This document shows, one piece after another, positions 15,943-22,799 of a DNA stretch of 33,812 bases (position 1 is its first letter; each line of letters starts with the position of its first letter). This stretch comes from a virus: positions 1 through 33,812 of IMG/VR virus record IMGVR_UViG_3300044844_000303. One strand, written 5' to 3'. The notes beneath the pieces were generated by a model, which worked only from the letters and a program-made list of their open reading frames with translations, was not told the DNA's origin and searched no databases. Made by a program: the position numbers and the translations under genes.

Positions 15943-16168
15943 AATGCTTCAAAAATAGGTCAACGGTTGGTTCAATGTTCATGTCTGAATCGGTGATGAA
16001 CCGGGCGAATTCTGCCAACATTCGATGTTCGGCGGCCAACAATTGAGTTTTGTTTTCTGCCATCCATTTGGCAAATTCCGGATGGAATTGGAATCGTTCA
16101 TAAATTATTTTTACCGGACGGCGTTCCATCATTTCGTTGATGTCACCAAAATGGTCATGTTGGTTCAT
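15929..16168 (-). CDS. Hypothetical helical protein after the methyltransferase
   Basis: Unrecognised. The ATG at 16168 gives 79 residues; the longer frame begins at a TTG. The product is helical and rich in His, Met, Glu and Phe (HPEFAKWMAENKTQLLAAEH). It overlaps the methyltransferase stop by 14 bases and the next gene by 14 bases, so it is co-translated. There is no sign of a restriction endonuclease. Confidence 0.6.
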   Translation of the reverse strand: MNQHDHFGDINEMMERRPVKIIYERFQFHPEFAKWMAENKTQLLAAEHRMLAEFARFITDSDMNIEPTVDLFLKHYENN

Positions 16169-17084
16169 TTGTTTGGTCAAATTTTTCAATTGCTTTGAAT
16201 ATTTCGAAAACTACATTGGGGACGACGGCGTTTCCGTAGGCTCGAATTGATTCGTTTCGCCATTTTGAAAAGGTAATTCCGTCCAATTCGTTGGAAAACC
16301 CATTATTTCGGCCACAAATTGTGGGTTTAGATGTTGGGAATGCTGACCAGTTTGAACGAATATTTCCATATTCAAATCTTGTTGTCGATTGTCTTGAATT
16401 CTCTTTTCCCATGCTTCTTTGCTCATTCCGCTCGTTTTCCAAGTCGATGCATTGGGAGTCGGAAGCATTCCGTAAAAATTCACGGCATCCAATATCGAAT
16501 TCGGTCGATTCTCCCCGTTGGCTCGACTCATCATGCTTTTCGCTCCGGTTTTTTTCAATGCTTCGACTCGTTCCGGGTGCTCTCTTTGTACGGCCGTTGG
16601 CGTAGGCAATAAACCAAATTCGTTCCCGTTTGTGAGGTGCATTTGTCGCGCATGCAGGTATAAGATAGGGCGCGACTGAATACCCAAGATTTTCCAGGTC
16701 AACACACACTTCGTCGAATACCATTCCCCGGTTCCAATTAGTAAGTCCGCGAACGTTTTCTCCCACAACGTAGCGCGGGGCAATTTCTGCAATCGCTCGC
16801 AACATGTGAGGCCACAAATGGCGTTCATCCGCTTTTCCAAGCCGTTTCCCGGCGGCTGAATAGGGTTGACAAGGGAATCCGCCCGAAATAATGTCAATTG
16901 CTCCATGATATTTTGTGAAATCAGTTTTTGTTATATCTTCAAATGATTCGGCGTTCGGCCAATAATGCTTCAAAACGCGTTGGCCAAACGGATTCCATTC
17001 GCAATGAAAAACGTTTTCCCAATCCATCCATTCGGCGGCTAAATCAAAACCGCCAATTCCTGAAAACAACGAACCATGTTTCAT
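16155..17084 (-). CDS. DNA cytosine-5 methyltransferase (orphan)
   Basis: Transfers a methyl group from S-adenosylmethionine to cytosine C5, most likely to protect phage DNA from host restriction. It has 309 residues. Motif I is SLFSGIGGFDLA (5-16). Motif IV is GFPCQPYSAAG (69-79) with catalytic Cys72. Motif VI is GENVRGL (108-114). Motif VIII lies around HKRERIWFIA (151-160), and motif X is AYGNAVVPNV (282-291). The segment 164-245, where the target-recognition domain should lie, is Arg/Ser/Glu/Asn-rich and looks poorly structured. The same DNA is open in the +1 frame (16211-16906). No restriction endonuclease partner is nearby. The start overlaps the upstream stop as ATGA. Base texture differs from neighbouring genes, suggesting recent transfer. 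Confidence 0.95.
   Translation of the reverse strand: MKHGSLFSGIGGFDLAAEWMDWENVFHCEWNPFGQRVLKHYWPNAESFEDITKTDFTKYHGAIDIISGGFPCQPYSAAGKRLGKADERHLWPHMLRAIAEIAPRYVVGENVRGLTNWNRGMVFDEVCVDLENLGYSVAPYLIPACATNAPHKRERIWFIAYANGRTKRAPGTSRSIEKNRSEKHDESSQRGESTEFDIGCREFLRNASDSQCIDLENERNEQRSMGKENSRQSTTRFEYGNIRSNWSAFPTSKPTICGRNNGFSNELDGITFSKWRNESIRAYGNAVVPNVVFEIFKAIEKFDQTNEPT
16211..16906 (-). CDS. Overlapping +1-frame ORF inside the methyltransferase gene
   Basis: An ATG-started frame of 231 codons lies completely within the methyltransferase gene, shifted +1. Its product begins MEQLTLFRADSLVNP and contains YSTKCVLTWK, two copies of an LPTP motif (LLPTPTA, MLPTPNA) and LNPQFVAEIMGFPTNWTEL near the end. 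Proteins with these same motifs, in this order, occur as annotated phage and bacterial proteins, often labelled methyltransferase-associated, so this frame is not ordinary shadow sequence. In the middle part it looks more protein-like than the methyltransferase frame. It may be a separately translated protein, a part reached by frameshifting, or a by-product of strong methyltransferase conservation at both ends. Confidence 0.55.
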   Translation of the reverse strand: MEQLTLFRADSLVNPIQPPGNGLEKRMNAICGLTCCERLQKLPRATLWEKTFADLLIGTGEWYSTKCVLTWKILGIQSRPILYLHARQMHLTNGNEFGLLPTPTAVQREHPERVEALKKTGAKSMMSRANGENRPNSILDAVNFYGMLPTPNASTWKTSGMSKEAWEKRIQDNRQQDLNMEIFVQTGQHSQHLNPQFVAEIMGFPTNWTELPFQNGETNQFEPTETPSSPM

Positions 17085-17554
17085 TCGTCGCCCTCCATTT
17101 GATATTTCATCCGGTCGGTTTTTCCATAAATAACCAATTCGTCAAAATCGGTTTGGTCAATCCATGCCCGGAATGGTTCATGGCGGTCAAAATTGGCGTT
17201 CATCCGCTTCAAATCACTTTCGGATTTGAGAATTGCGGTGAATGCCTCCAATTCTGCCCAATGATGTTGACGGGTTCCGTCCATCAATTCCATTTTGACA
17301 ACTTCATGGTCCATTTTGTGAACCATGACCAAAATTTCCGATGTGTTGGTGACTGAAATGATTCGGGTTTGATATCCGGTTTCGATTGTGGCCAAAAATT
17401 CATCCAACTCCGATTCCGTCAAATTCATCATGATGGAAACGAAACGGGGTTGTTGGTTGGCATTGATTAAACGGTTGGTGAATTGTTCGGCGACTTTGAA
17501 CGATGGCAAATGTTGTTCGATTTCGATTCGCCAAAATTGTTTTTTCTGATTCAT
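17081..17554 (-). CDS. Hypothetical protein between SSB and methyltransferase
   Basis: Unrecognised. With the ATG at 17554, preceded by a CACAACAACAACATG leader, it has 157 residues. The product is acidic, mixed alpha/beta (NQKKQFWRIEIEQHLPSFKV at its start) with no cysteine or membrane segment. The open frame extends 26 codons further upstream to just past the SSB stop, but that region carries the leader and a possible promoter box. Its place between SSB and the methyltransferase suggests a DNA-metabolism role without direct evidence. Confidence 0.6.
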   Translation of the reverse strand: MNQKKQFWRIEIEQHLPSFKVAEQFTNRLINANQQPRFVSIMMNLTESELDEFLATIETGYQTRIISVTNTSEILVMVHKMDHEVVKMELMDGTRQHHWAELEAFTAILKSESDLKRMNANFDRHEPFRAWIDQTDFDELVIYGKTDRMKYQMEGDE

Positions 17555-17575
17555 GTTGTTGTTGTGTTTGGTTTG

Positions 17576-17583
17576 CAAATATG
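17576..17583 (-). promoter_or_regulatory. Weak promoter-like box (CATATTTG)
   Basis: Minus strand CATATTTGC differs by one base from the TAnnTTTG consensus and stands 21 bases before the ATG at 17554, together with the same ACAACAACAAC leader seen at the two strong promoters. No good -33 box is visible, so this is a weak or secondary start at best. Confidence 0.3.
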
Positions 17584-17639
17584 GCCAACGGCCCGGAATG
17601 ACCGTTGGTTTTTGTTTACGGGTTTTGAACAATTATTTG

Positions 17640-18080
17640 TCAAAACGGCAAATCGTCGTCAACGGGCGCCAAACTTTCATTTGATTGGGAACCGGCATTG
17701 GATGAACCGAATGATTGATTTGCCGCGCCTGTATTGGCTCCGGTTGTTTGACGGTCATTTGATTGGCCATCGGATTTTGACAACAATTCCACATGTTCGG
17801 CGACGACGTTTGTGAATCGTTTTTTGGTTCCGTCCTGGTCGGTTCGCTCGTTTATGTTCAACCGGCCTTCGACCATGATTTTGGTTCCTTTGTGAATCCA
17901 TTTTTCCGCGAAATCCGCGTTTTGGCCCCAATGGACGATGTCAATCCATGTGGTTTTGTCGGTCCATTCGCCATCCACACGCGTTCGTTCTTTGACTGCG
18001 ATGGAATAGTTCACGCCCGTTCCGTTCGACGTTCTTTTTGGTTCTTGGCCAACATGGCCGGTGAAAAAAACTTTGTTCAT
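17640..18080 (-). CDS. ssb: Single-stranded DNA-binding protein
   Basis: Coats single-stranded DNA during replication and recombination. It has 146 residues. The OB fold covers residues 1-105, beginning MNKVFFTGHVGQEPKRTSNG and including WIDIVHWGQNADF and the KGTKIMVEGRLN strand. A Gly/Asn/Gln/Ser-rich linker follows, and the protein ends in the acidic tip DDDLPF that in bacterial SSBs recruits partner proteins. The ATG at 18080 overlaps the preceding stop; the longer frame upstream is shadow. With RecT upstream, it suggests phage-encoded annealing recombination. Confidence 0.96.
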   Translation of the reverse strand: MNKVFFTGHVGQEPKRTSNGTGVNYSIAVKERTRVDGEWTDKTTWIDIVHWGQNADFAEKWIHKGTKIMVEGRLNINERTDQDGTKKRFTNVVAEHVELLSKSDGQSNDRQTTGANTGAANQSFGSSNAGSQSNESLAPVDDDLPF

Positions 18081-18295
18081 TTTACGATTTCGATTTTTGG
18101 TGTTTGAATGATGGACGGTTGAACAATCATTTTGTTTTCGGTCAACCATTGTTCGAATGACCAACCCAATGGATGGATGGCACGTTCGGATTGTTCACCC
18201 TGGTCATTGGTTGTTGATTCAATGGAACATTCGCGGATGTATTCCCTTTTGAGTAGAAACAAAATCGCGGTTCCCGGATTGATTGGTTTATTCAT
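18077..18295 (-). CDS. Hypothetical small protein upstream of SSB
   Basis: Unrecognised. With the ATG at 18295 the product has 72 residues. It starts MNKPINPGTAILFLLKREYI and has a Trp-containing C-terminal half (GWSFEQWLTENKMIV). It overlaps the upstream stop by 8 bases and the SSB start by 4 (ATGA). An ATG at 18319 in the same frame would overlap the previous gene by 32 bases and is less likely. No motif gives a function. Confidence 0.6.
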   Translation of the reverse strand: MNKPINPGTAILFLLKREYIRECSIESTTNDQGEQSERAIHPLGWSFEQWLTENKMIVQPSIIQTPKIEIVK

Positions 18296-19118
18296 ATTGT
18301 TGATTTTTAATGTTTTCAACTACGGACCGAAAATCCGTGTTTTGGCGTTTGAATGTTTGGAAAAAATGGTCCATCGTCAATTCGTAACAACGGCGACGGG
18401 TCATGTCTGACAACGTTTGGTTTTGTCTGAATGCCAATTCACCCATTTCGAGCGATTCGCGCAATGAATGGACAACCTTTGCCCGTTCGCGCGATTCCGG
18501 TTTTTCATTTTGGATTTCAAAGTTGATTTGCGTTTTCGCCGAAAACATGATTCGGTTTTTGTCGTCAACATTCAGCACAAAACCCAATTGTTCCATGGTG
18601 CGGAAAACGTGTTCGATGCCTGTGACGGATGGCCAATGGATGGATTTTCCGGCGGCGAAATCGTCCCAACGTTTCAACAAACATTCGTCAACAAAGCCCC
18701 AAAAAATCATTTTTTTTTCGTCATCCGACGGTTCGGGTTTGGTTGTCATTTCGTGAATTTTTGAATTGTATTCCGTTAATGCGGCGCCGCGTTTTTCTCG
18801 GTACGCGTTGGCAACGGTGGCAAAGTAAACGGACGAAAAGTTTTGAAAATGGTTGATTTCAACATCCAATTGTCCGGCAACCGCCATCCGGAACGCCAAC
18901 TTCATTTCTTCGGGCGTCATCCAGGCGAATTCCGATTCGATGAATTCCACTAAAACCATTTTTTGCAATTCGGACGGCAAATTTTCGCTTTTAAGACCAA
19001 CCAACGTGAAAATGTACCTTAAAGACATTTTTATTGATTCTTGGTCCGTTAAATTGCGAATTTGGGTGTCTTTTGATGCTTCTACAATTTCGCGGCCCCT
19101 AAAACTTCGAAATTGCAT
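18288..19118 (-). CDS. Hypothetical replication-associated protein (possible helicase-loader partner)
   Basis: About 276 residues from the ATG at 19118 (overlap 20 bases with the initiator gene); an ATG at 19181 in frame is the longer alternative. The product is helical. The region WMTPEEMKLAFRMAVAGQLD followed by INHFQNFSSVYFATVANAYR resembles a segment I know from proteins next to replication initiators in Bacteroidota phages. Trp-rich motifs occupy the middle. No Walker motif is present, so it is not an AAA+ loader such as DnaC. The genome has no helicase, primase or polymerase gene, so host enzymes must be recruited; this protein and its upstream neighbour are the likely recruiters, by inference from position. 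Confidence 0.6.
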   Translation of the reverse strand: MQFRSFRGREIVEASKDTQIRNLTDQESIKMSLRYIFTLVGLKSENLPSELQKMVLVEFIESEFAWMTPEEMKLAFRMAVAGQLDVEINHFQNFSSVYFATVANAYREKRGAALTEYNSKIHEMTTKPEPSDDEKKMIFWGFVDECLLKRWDDFAAGKSIHWPSVTGIEHVFRTMEQLGFVLNVDDKNRIMFSAKTQINFEIQNEKPESRERAKVVHSLRESLEMGELAFRQNQTLSDMTRRRCYELTMDHFFQTFKRQNTDFRSVVENIKNQQYE

Positions 19119-19905
19119 CGTCGAAATTGGGTTTCGGATTTCGATTTCCGATTGATTGATTTTTTGAATTGTTGTTGTCATTTCGTTTGCGGACTTTCAT
19201 CCAATTTTTGATTGTGAGAAATGTTGATTTGTATTTGGTGGCAATTGTCGGAACATTTTCCATCGCCTCCAAAATTTCGGTGATTTCAATTTTTGAAAAT
19301 TCGGTCAACAATTGTTCGGCCTGGTCATCGGTCAACGGCAATTTCATTTTTGAAACCGCCGGAAAACTTTTTTGAATTTCCAAAACGATTGGGTGTGTAG
19401 ATACACACTCAAAAGAGTGTGTATTTATATTTGAAGATGAAGAAGAAGAAGAAGAGGTTGGAAATGGGTTTTCGGTGGTGTTATCCTTTGGGTTATCCTT
19501 TGGGTTATCCTTTTTTTTCAATTTCGGATTTCCGCCCAATTTACCAATTTCCCGCCATTGTTGACGTGTGCGTTCATCATTGACCATTCGTTTGGAAAAA
19601 TATCGACCATGTTCGTCCCTCTGAATGATTCCAAATGTTGTCAGTTCAACGAACACTTTTTGGAACGTTTTTGGATTCATTTTGGACAACTTTTGGATTC
19701 CATTTGCATCCAAAATGACGTCACCAAAAACCAAATATCCGGGTTCGTCGGACAAAAACATGTGGCAAAGTAAGTCCATCCAAACGCCTTTTGTCGCCGG
19801 GGAACAAAGGTTCAATTTCGGGTCGGTCAACCAATCACCAGGGTAAAATTGGAACGATGGCGACCGGTCACGGCCATTTGATTTCGGTTTGTTGTTGTTT
19901 GTCAT
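19099..19905 (-). CDS. Replication initiator-like protein (winged-helix N-terminus)
   Basis: The 268-residue product has an N-terminal domain with the signature SFQFYPGDWLTDPKLNLCSP and GVWMDLLCHM, as in phage replication or replisome-organiser proteins with a winged-helix fold. The middle is low complexity: a threefold KDNP repeat and a run of nine serines. The C-terminal domain (about 175-250) is helical, with a TFLTIKNWMKVRKR end found in related initiators. The DNA under the low-complexity middle has direct repeats, a polypurine stretch and a perfect palindrome, a typical layout for an origin inside an initiator gene, as in lambda O. The ATG at 19905 was taken; an upstream TTG in frame was not. 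Confidence 0.75.
   Translation of the reverse strand: MTNNNKPKSNGRDRSPSFQFYPGDWLTDPKLNLCSPATKGVWMDLLCHMFLSDEPGYLVFGDVILDANGIQKLSKMNPKTFQKVFVELTTFGIIQRDEHGRYFSKRMVNDERTRQQWREIGKLGGNPKLKKKDNPKDNPKDNTTENPFPTSSSSSSSSNINTHSFECVSTHPIVLEIQKSFPAVSKMKLPLTDDQAEQLLTEFSKIEITEILEAMENVPTIATKYKSTFLTIKNWMKVRKRNDNNNSKNQSIGNRNPKPNFDDAISKF
19393..19516. other. Candidate replication origin inside the initiator gene
   Basis: Within 124 bases lie three elements. First, a perfect 10-bp inverted repeat with a 4-base loop (19401-19424, ATACACACTC-aaaa-GAGTGTGTAT), overlapping a second inverted pair GTGTGTA/TACACAC (19393-19408), so the 7-mer occurs three times in alternating orientation. Second, a TTTATATTT stretch leading into a purine-only run of about 20 bases. 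Third, tandem 12-bp repeats TTATCCTTTGGG at 19481 and 19493, with a partial third copy at 19505. Iterons, an easily melted stretch and a palindrome in the initiator gene fit a lambda-type origin. The same bases code for KDNP repeats and poly-Ser, so a purely coding explanation is possible. Confidence 0.5.
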
Positions 19906-19910
19906 GTGGT

Positions 19911-20315
19911 TCAATTTTGCAACGTATCAATCAAAGCCAAAACGCGGTCATCAACTCGTTTGCGTTTTCCGGCAATTACGTTGTGGACAAACGTCAACGA
20001 AAATTGCGGATTCTGCCGGCAAAAGTTTTGAAGGGTTCCAAACCGTGTTTTCACGGCCTTTTCAACAAATATTCGTTGGTCGTTGTCAATACACCAAATG
20101 CAAGGCGCCAATTCGGTTTCATGAATGGTTTGTTTTGCCTGGTTCAATATTGATTGGCTCCGGGGCGTTGACATGCGACCATTGATGGCCGAGGTCATCA
20201 CATGATATTTGATTCCGGACGCTTGGCAAAAATTACGGATTGTCTTAAATTTTCGTTTGATGGCCGTTGATACATCCAACGGGTCCACAAATTGGTTTTC
20301 AATCATTGTTTTCAT
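19911..20315 (-). CDS. Tandem helix-turn-helix protein (internally duplicated)
   Basis: The 134-residue basic product has two related halves. Residues about 18-60 (AIKRKFKTIRNFCQ, then GIKYHVMTSAINGR) and about 86-130 (AVKTRFGTLQNFCR, then FSLTFVHNVIAGKR) share the A-(I/V)-K-x-(K/R)-F-x-T-(I/L)-x-NFC core followed by a second helix pattern, as in Cro/C1-type HTH units. It is probably a DNA-binding regulator, or an origin-binding partner of the initiator just downstream. No dimerisation or peptidase domain of the CI type is present. An ATG at 20306 would reduce the overlap with the 37-aa gene. It is not a proven repressor. Confidence 0.7.
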   Translation of the reverse strand: MKTMIENQFVDPLDVSTAIKRKFKTIRNFCQASGIKYHVMTSAINGRMSTPRSQSILNQAKQTIHETELAPCIWCIDNDQRIFVEKAVKTRFGTLQNFCRQNPQFSLTFVHNVIAGKRKRVDDRVLALIDTLQN

Positions 20316-20412
20316 TACGCTTGTATTTTGATTTTCGATTTCGATGAATTACGGCGTCGATTGTCCCAATTAGGCCAACCGTCACCAATACAAATGGAAT
20401 CCATTCCATCAT
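20299..20412 (-). CDS. 37-aa single-span membrane peptide
   Basis: A short gene filling the gap between RecT and the HTH protein. The ATG at 20412 overlaps the RecT stop as ATGA. The product (MMEWIPFVLVTVGLIGTIDA, then a basic tail HRNRKSKYKR) has one hydrophobic segment followed by positive charges, so the C-terminus is probably cytoplasmic. It ends inside the start of the next gene. Coupled overlaps on both sides support it as real. Function is unknown. Confidence 0.6.
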   Translation of the reverse strand: MMEWIPFVLVTVGLIGTIDAVIHRNRKSKYKRNENND

Positions 20413-21344
20413 TTTTCAAATAAGTCAGTTTGAACGCCTCCATTGATTTGTTCCAACCTGGTCATGGCGGCGTCCATCACATCCGGGTTGGTGTTGTCGA
20501 TTGTCAATTCCAAAATCATTTCGGTTGTTTCGGCCGTCATGATTTGGTCAATCAAATGTTCGGTGGAATTTTCATCGGACGAATTGGCGGCGCCCGGTGT
20601 GGGCGCCTCCAATGCTTTTTTCCGGTCCGTCATTGCGGTTTTGAACACGGGGTTTCCGTGATGCTCCGGATGTTTTTTCCAAATGTCAATCAAATCGGAT
20701 TTCGATTTCGCGGCCTCAATTTGGGCAATCAACACGTCCACATTGATGACGGGTTTTTGTTCCAATGGTTGTTTGGTTGCCTGGTTGTTTGTCTGAATGG
20801 TTTCGGCCTCCATCGCGTTCAATTCTTCGGCCGTGTATGGCATTCCGCCCAATTCATCGGAAAAACAAAGTCGGAACCCTTGGGCCATGGCCACTTTTTT
20901 GGTCATCGTCACCGGTTTGTTTTTCCAAAAGTCGGTCAACGTTCCATCGCGACGGGTTCCGAAATATTCAGAAAAATGGACTTCATGGACAAACGGAAAT
21001 TGGAAATCCTTTCGGTGAATCGTAATTGTTGCAACCAACGTTGATTGTTTTGGTTTTTCGTAATTCACGGCGCCCGTGGTCACAACGGACCAACCGGCCA
21101 AAAGTCCGGAACGTTCCGCGCGTTTGATGTAGGTTTCATATCCGACAATGACCGAAAATTTGTCGCCGTATTTGTTGGCGTAAATTTCCCGTTTGAACGG
21201 ATTCAGTCCGAACCCTTGGGCGATTTCAACGAATTGTTCAAATTCACCTTTGGTCAAATTGTTCGCCATGCCCATGGCGTTCAAATACGTTTGGAGTTTG
21301 GCCACATCAATTGTGTGGACGCGATTTTTTGCGATTTCGTTCAT
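20409..21344 (-). CDS. recT: RecT/Bet-type single-strand annealing protein
   Basis: Promotes annealing of complementary single strands in phage recombination and replication. It has 311 residues. The conserved core begins near residue 35 with FVEIAQGFGLNPFKREIYA and continues with KFSVIVGYETYIKRAERSGL, the signature of the RecT/Bet family. A Phe-rich strand set and the motif KVAMAQGFRLCFSDELGGMP with an ensuing YTAEEL complete the core around residue 190. The C-terminal third is acidic and linker-like, with a short TDLFEK end. The ATG at 21344 follows an AAAACAACAACAAC leader and a strong promoter (21367-21397). No exonuclease partner was found nearby, so it may act alone or with a host nuclease. 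Confidence 0.9.
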   Translation of the reverse strand: MNEIAKNRVHTIDVAKLQTYLNAMGMANNLTKGEFEQFVEIAQGFGLNPFKREIYANKYGDKFSVIVGYETYIKRAERSGLLAGWSVVTTGAVNYEKPKQSTLVATITIHRKDFQFPFVHEVHFSEYFGTRRDGTLTDFWKNKPVTMTKKVAMAQGFRLCFSDELGGMPYTAEELNAMEAETIQTNNQATKQPLEQKPVINVDVLIAQIEAAKSKSDLIDIWKKHPEHHGNPVFKTAMTDRKKALEAPTPGAANSSDENSTEHLIDQIMTAETTEMILELTIDNTNPDVMDAAMTRLEQINGGVQTDLFEK

Positions 21345-21366
21345 GTTGTTGTTGTTTTGATTTCTG

Positions 21367-21397
21367 CAAATATACTTCAAAAAATCACTTTGCCAAT
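21367..21397 (-). promoter_or_regulatory. Bacteroidota-type promoter for recT
   Basis: Minus strand -7 box TATATTTG at 21367-21374, 19-base spacer, ATTG at 21394-21397 as the -33 box. The recT ATG is 22 bases downstream of the -7 box, after an AACAACAACAAC leader. The -33 box lies in the end of the preceding gene. Confidence 0.7.
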
Positions 21398-21888
21398 GTG
21401 ATTTCAACCGTTGTTTTTGAACTTTTGATGGCCGGATTCATGACGTTGATTTCACCGGTTGATTCATCCAACATGGACATTGGTTTGGTCAACCCTTTCA
21501 ATTGGGTTTCCAATGCCTTTTGGGCCGTTTTGACGGATTCAATTTCCGCCTCCATTTGATTCCATGTCGGCGTTTGGCTGAAATCGTATTTGACGGCCGT
21601 TTCCTTTTGTTTAAATGTAACTCCGAAACGGGTCACACCTGTTTTGGCTTCCGGGCCATACAATTCCAATTCATCGACGGCGGCGCTCCGGTACGATGTT
21701 TTGACCTGGTCAATGATTTGGGACAAAAATTCCAACCTGGCCAACGCGGTCAATGTGTCAACGTGACCGTCGGTGTTCAATTGAATGAGTTTGGCGGCGA
21801 ATTCGGCAACCTTTGTTTTGGTCAAATTTTCTTCGGCGTTTACTTCTGCCAAAAAATTGTCGGTGTTGTTTTGATGAATGTTGTTCAT
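21385..21888 (-). CDS. Hypothetical protein upstream of recT
   Basis: Unrecognised. The 167-residue product is helical and acidic in its first half (coiled-coil-like KVAEFAAKLIQLN and LEFLSQIIDQVKTSY), then has VTRFGVTFKQKETAVKYDFS and a Glu/Lys helical segment. The second half resembles small proteins next to recT in Bacteroidota phages and prophages. A recombination or single-strand DNA accessory role is inferred from the location only. The recT promoter overlaps its 3' end. Confidence 0.65.
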   Translation of the reverse strand: MNNIHQNNTDNFLAEVNAEENLTKTKVAEFAAKLIQLNTDGHVDTLTALARLEFLSQIIDQVKTSYRSAAVDELELYGPEAKTGVTRFGVTFKQKETAVKYDFSQTPTWNQMEAEIESVKTAQKALETQLKGLTKPMSMLDESTGEINVMNPAIKSSKTTVEITLAK

Positions 21889-21900
21889 GATGCTGAATTT

Positions 21901-22239
21901 TTAAATGATGTTTTTGGCGGCCATTTTTGCGTTTATACAATCAACAACGGATTGGCCAATTGAACCGACGTTGATTGATTTGATGAATGGAATGATTTCG
22001 GAAATCGGAAACATTTTGATGTCTGCCATCGTAATGGTTCGGCCCAATGGCAAACCATGATTGTAATGATGAACCAAAAATTTCAATTCAAAATCCGTCA
22101 AACAATCCACAAATGAACCGAACAACATCAATTCCGTTGTATCTTCGGACCGTTGTTGTTGTCCAATGTGGTTTGGACATTTTGATAAGTCGCCGGGGCC
22201 ATTCGCCCCGGCGTTTGTTTTGCGCGTGTTTGTCTTCAT
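21901..22239 (-). CDS. Hypothetical early protein
   Basis: Unrecognised. With the ATG at 22239 (ATGA overlap with the preceding stop) it has 112 residues. A basic, Gly/Asn-rich N-terminus (MKTNTRKTNAGANGPGDLSK) precedes a helical domain of about 70 residues with FELKFLVHHYNHGL and TITMADIKMFPISEI. No cysteine motif or membrane helix is visible. It belongs to the early operon that starts at 22952. Confidence 0.6.
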   Translation of the reverse strand: MKTNTRKTNAGANGPGDLSKCPNHIGQQQRSEDTTELMLFGSFVDCLTDFELKFLVHHYNHGLPLGRTITMADIKMFPISEIIPFIKSINVGSIGQSVVDCINAKMAAKNII

Positions 22240-22733
22240 GCCATGAATGTTTGGATTCGACAAACGTTTTCGATTTGGCGGAATGCTGAATCCATGGAAT
22301 TGAATTCCATTGAACAATACAATTGGAATTGTTGTCCGCTCGTTTGAATGATGAACATCCGGTTTTCGAATTGCCAAAACTCCATGTTCACGTCATCATT
22401 GATGGCAACCAGGCGCGCGCCCAATTGATACAATTTCCCTTTGACGCGGTCCATGTTGGCGATATCGTTTTCCTGAATCCGGGAAAACGATTTGACCAAT
22501 ACCAATTCGATTTGAACGTCATAATCAATTCCGCCGGCCTTCAGGATTTCAAATTCGCCATCCGCCAAAGGATTTTTGAACCATTCTTCAAAACCGTCAT
22601 CAAAATAAAATGGTCTAAGAATGTTGTTTGCGTCCATGTGTTCCCAAAAACGCGACATGGCGGTTTTGATGTTTTGAAATTCGAATGAATGTTGTTGACC
22701 ATTGGTCATTGATGTAATTGTGAGTTTAAACAT
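22236..22733 (-). CDS. Hypothetical early protein
   Basis: Unrecognised. The 165-residue acidic product is alpha/beta with aromatic-rich strands (FYFDDGFEEWFKNP, EFWQFENRMFIIQTSGQQFQ). The start follows a leader containing CAACAACAACAATC and there is a 66-base gap to the preceding small gene in which nothing else is seen. Its place near the start of the early transcript suggests a role in host takeover or early DNA metabolism; the sequence gives no more. Confidence 0.6.
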   Translation of the reverse strand: MFKLTITSMTNGQQHSFEFQNIKTAMSRFWEHMDANNILRPFYFDDGFEEWFKNPLADGEFEILKAGGIDYDVQIELVLVKSFSRIQENDIANMDRVKGKLYQLGARLVAINDDVNMEFWQFENRMFIIQTSGQQFQLYCSMEFNSMDSAFRQIENVCRIQTFMA

Positions 22734-22799
22734 TTGATTTGATTTTTGATTGTTGTTGTTGCCGTGAATACGCGTTGGTCAGTCGCGCCCCTGATTTTT

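Noticed and set aside
19433-19460. Short-repeat purine run as a possible sequencing artefact
   Set aside because: The reading frame stays intact through it (run of serines), so it is real sequence; it is treated as part of the candidate origin.
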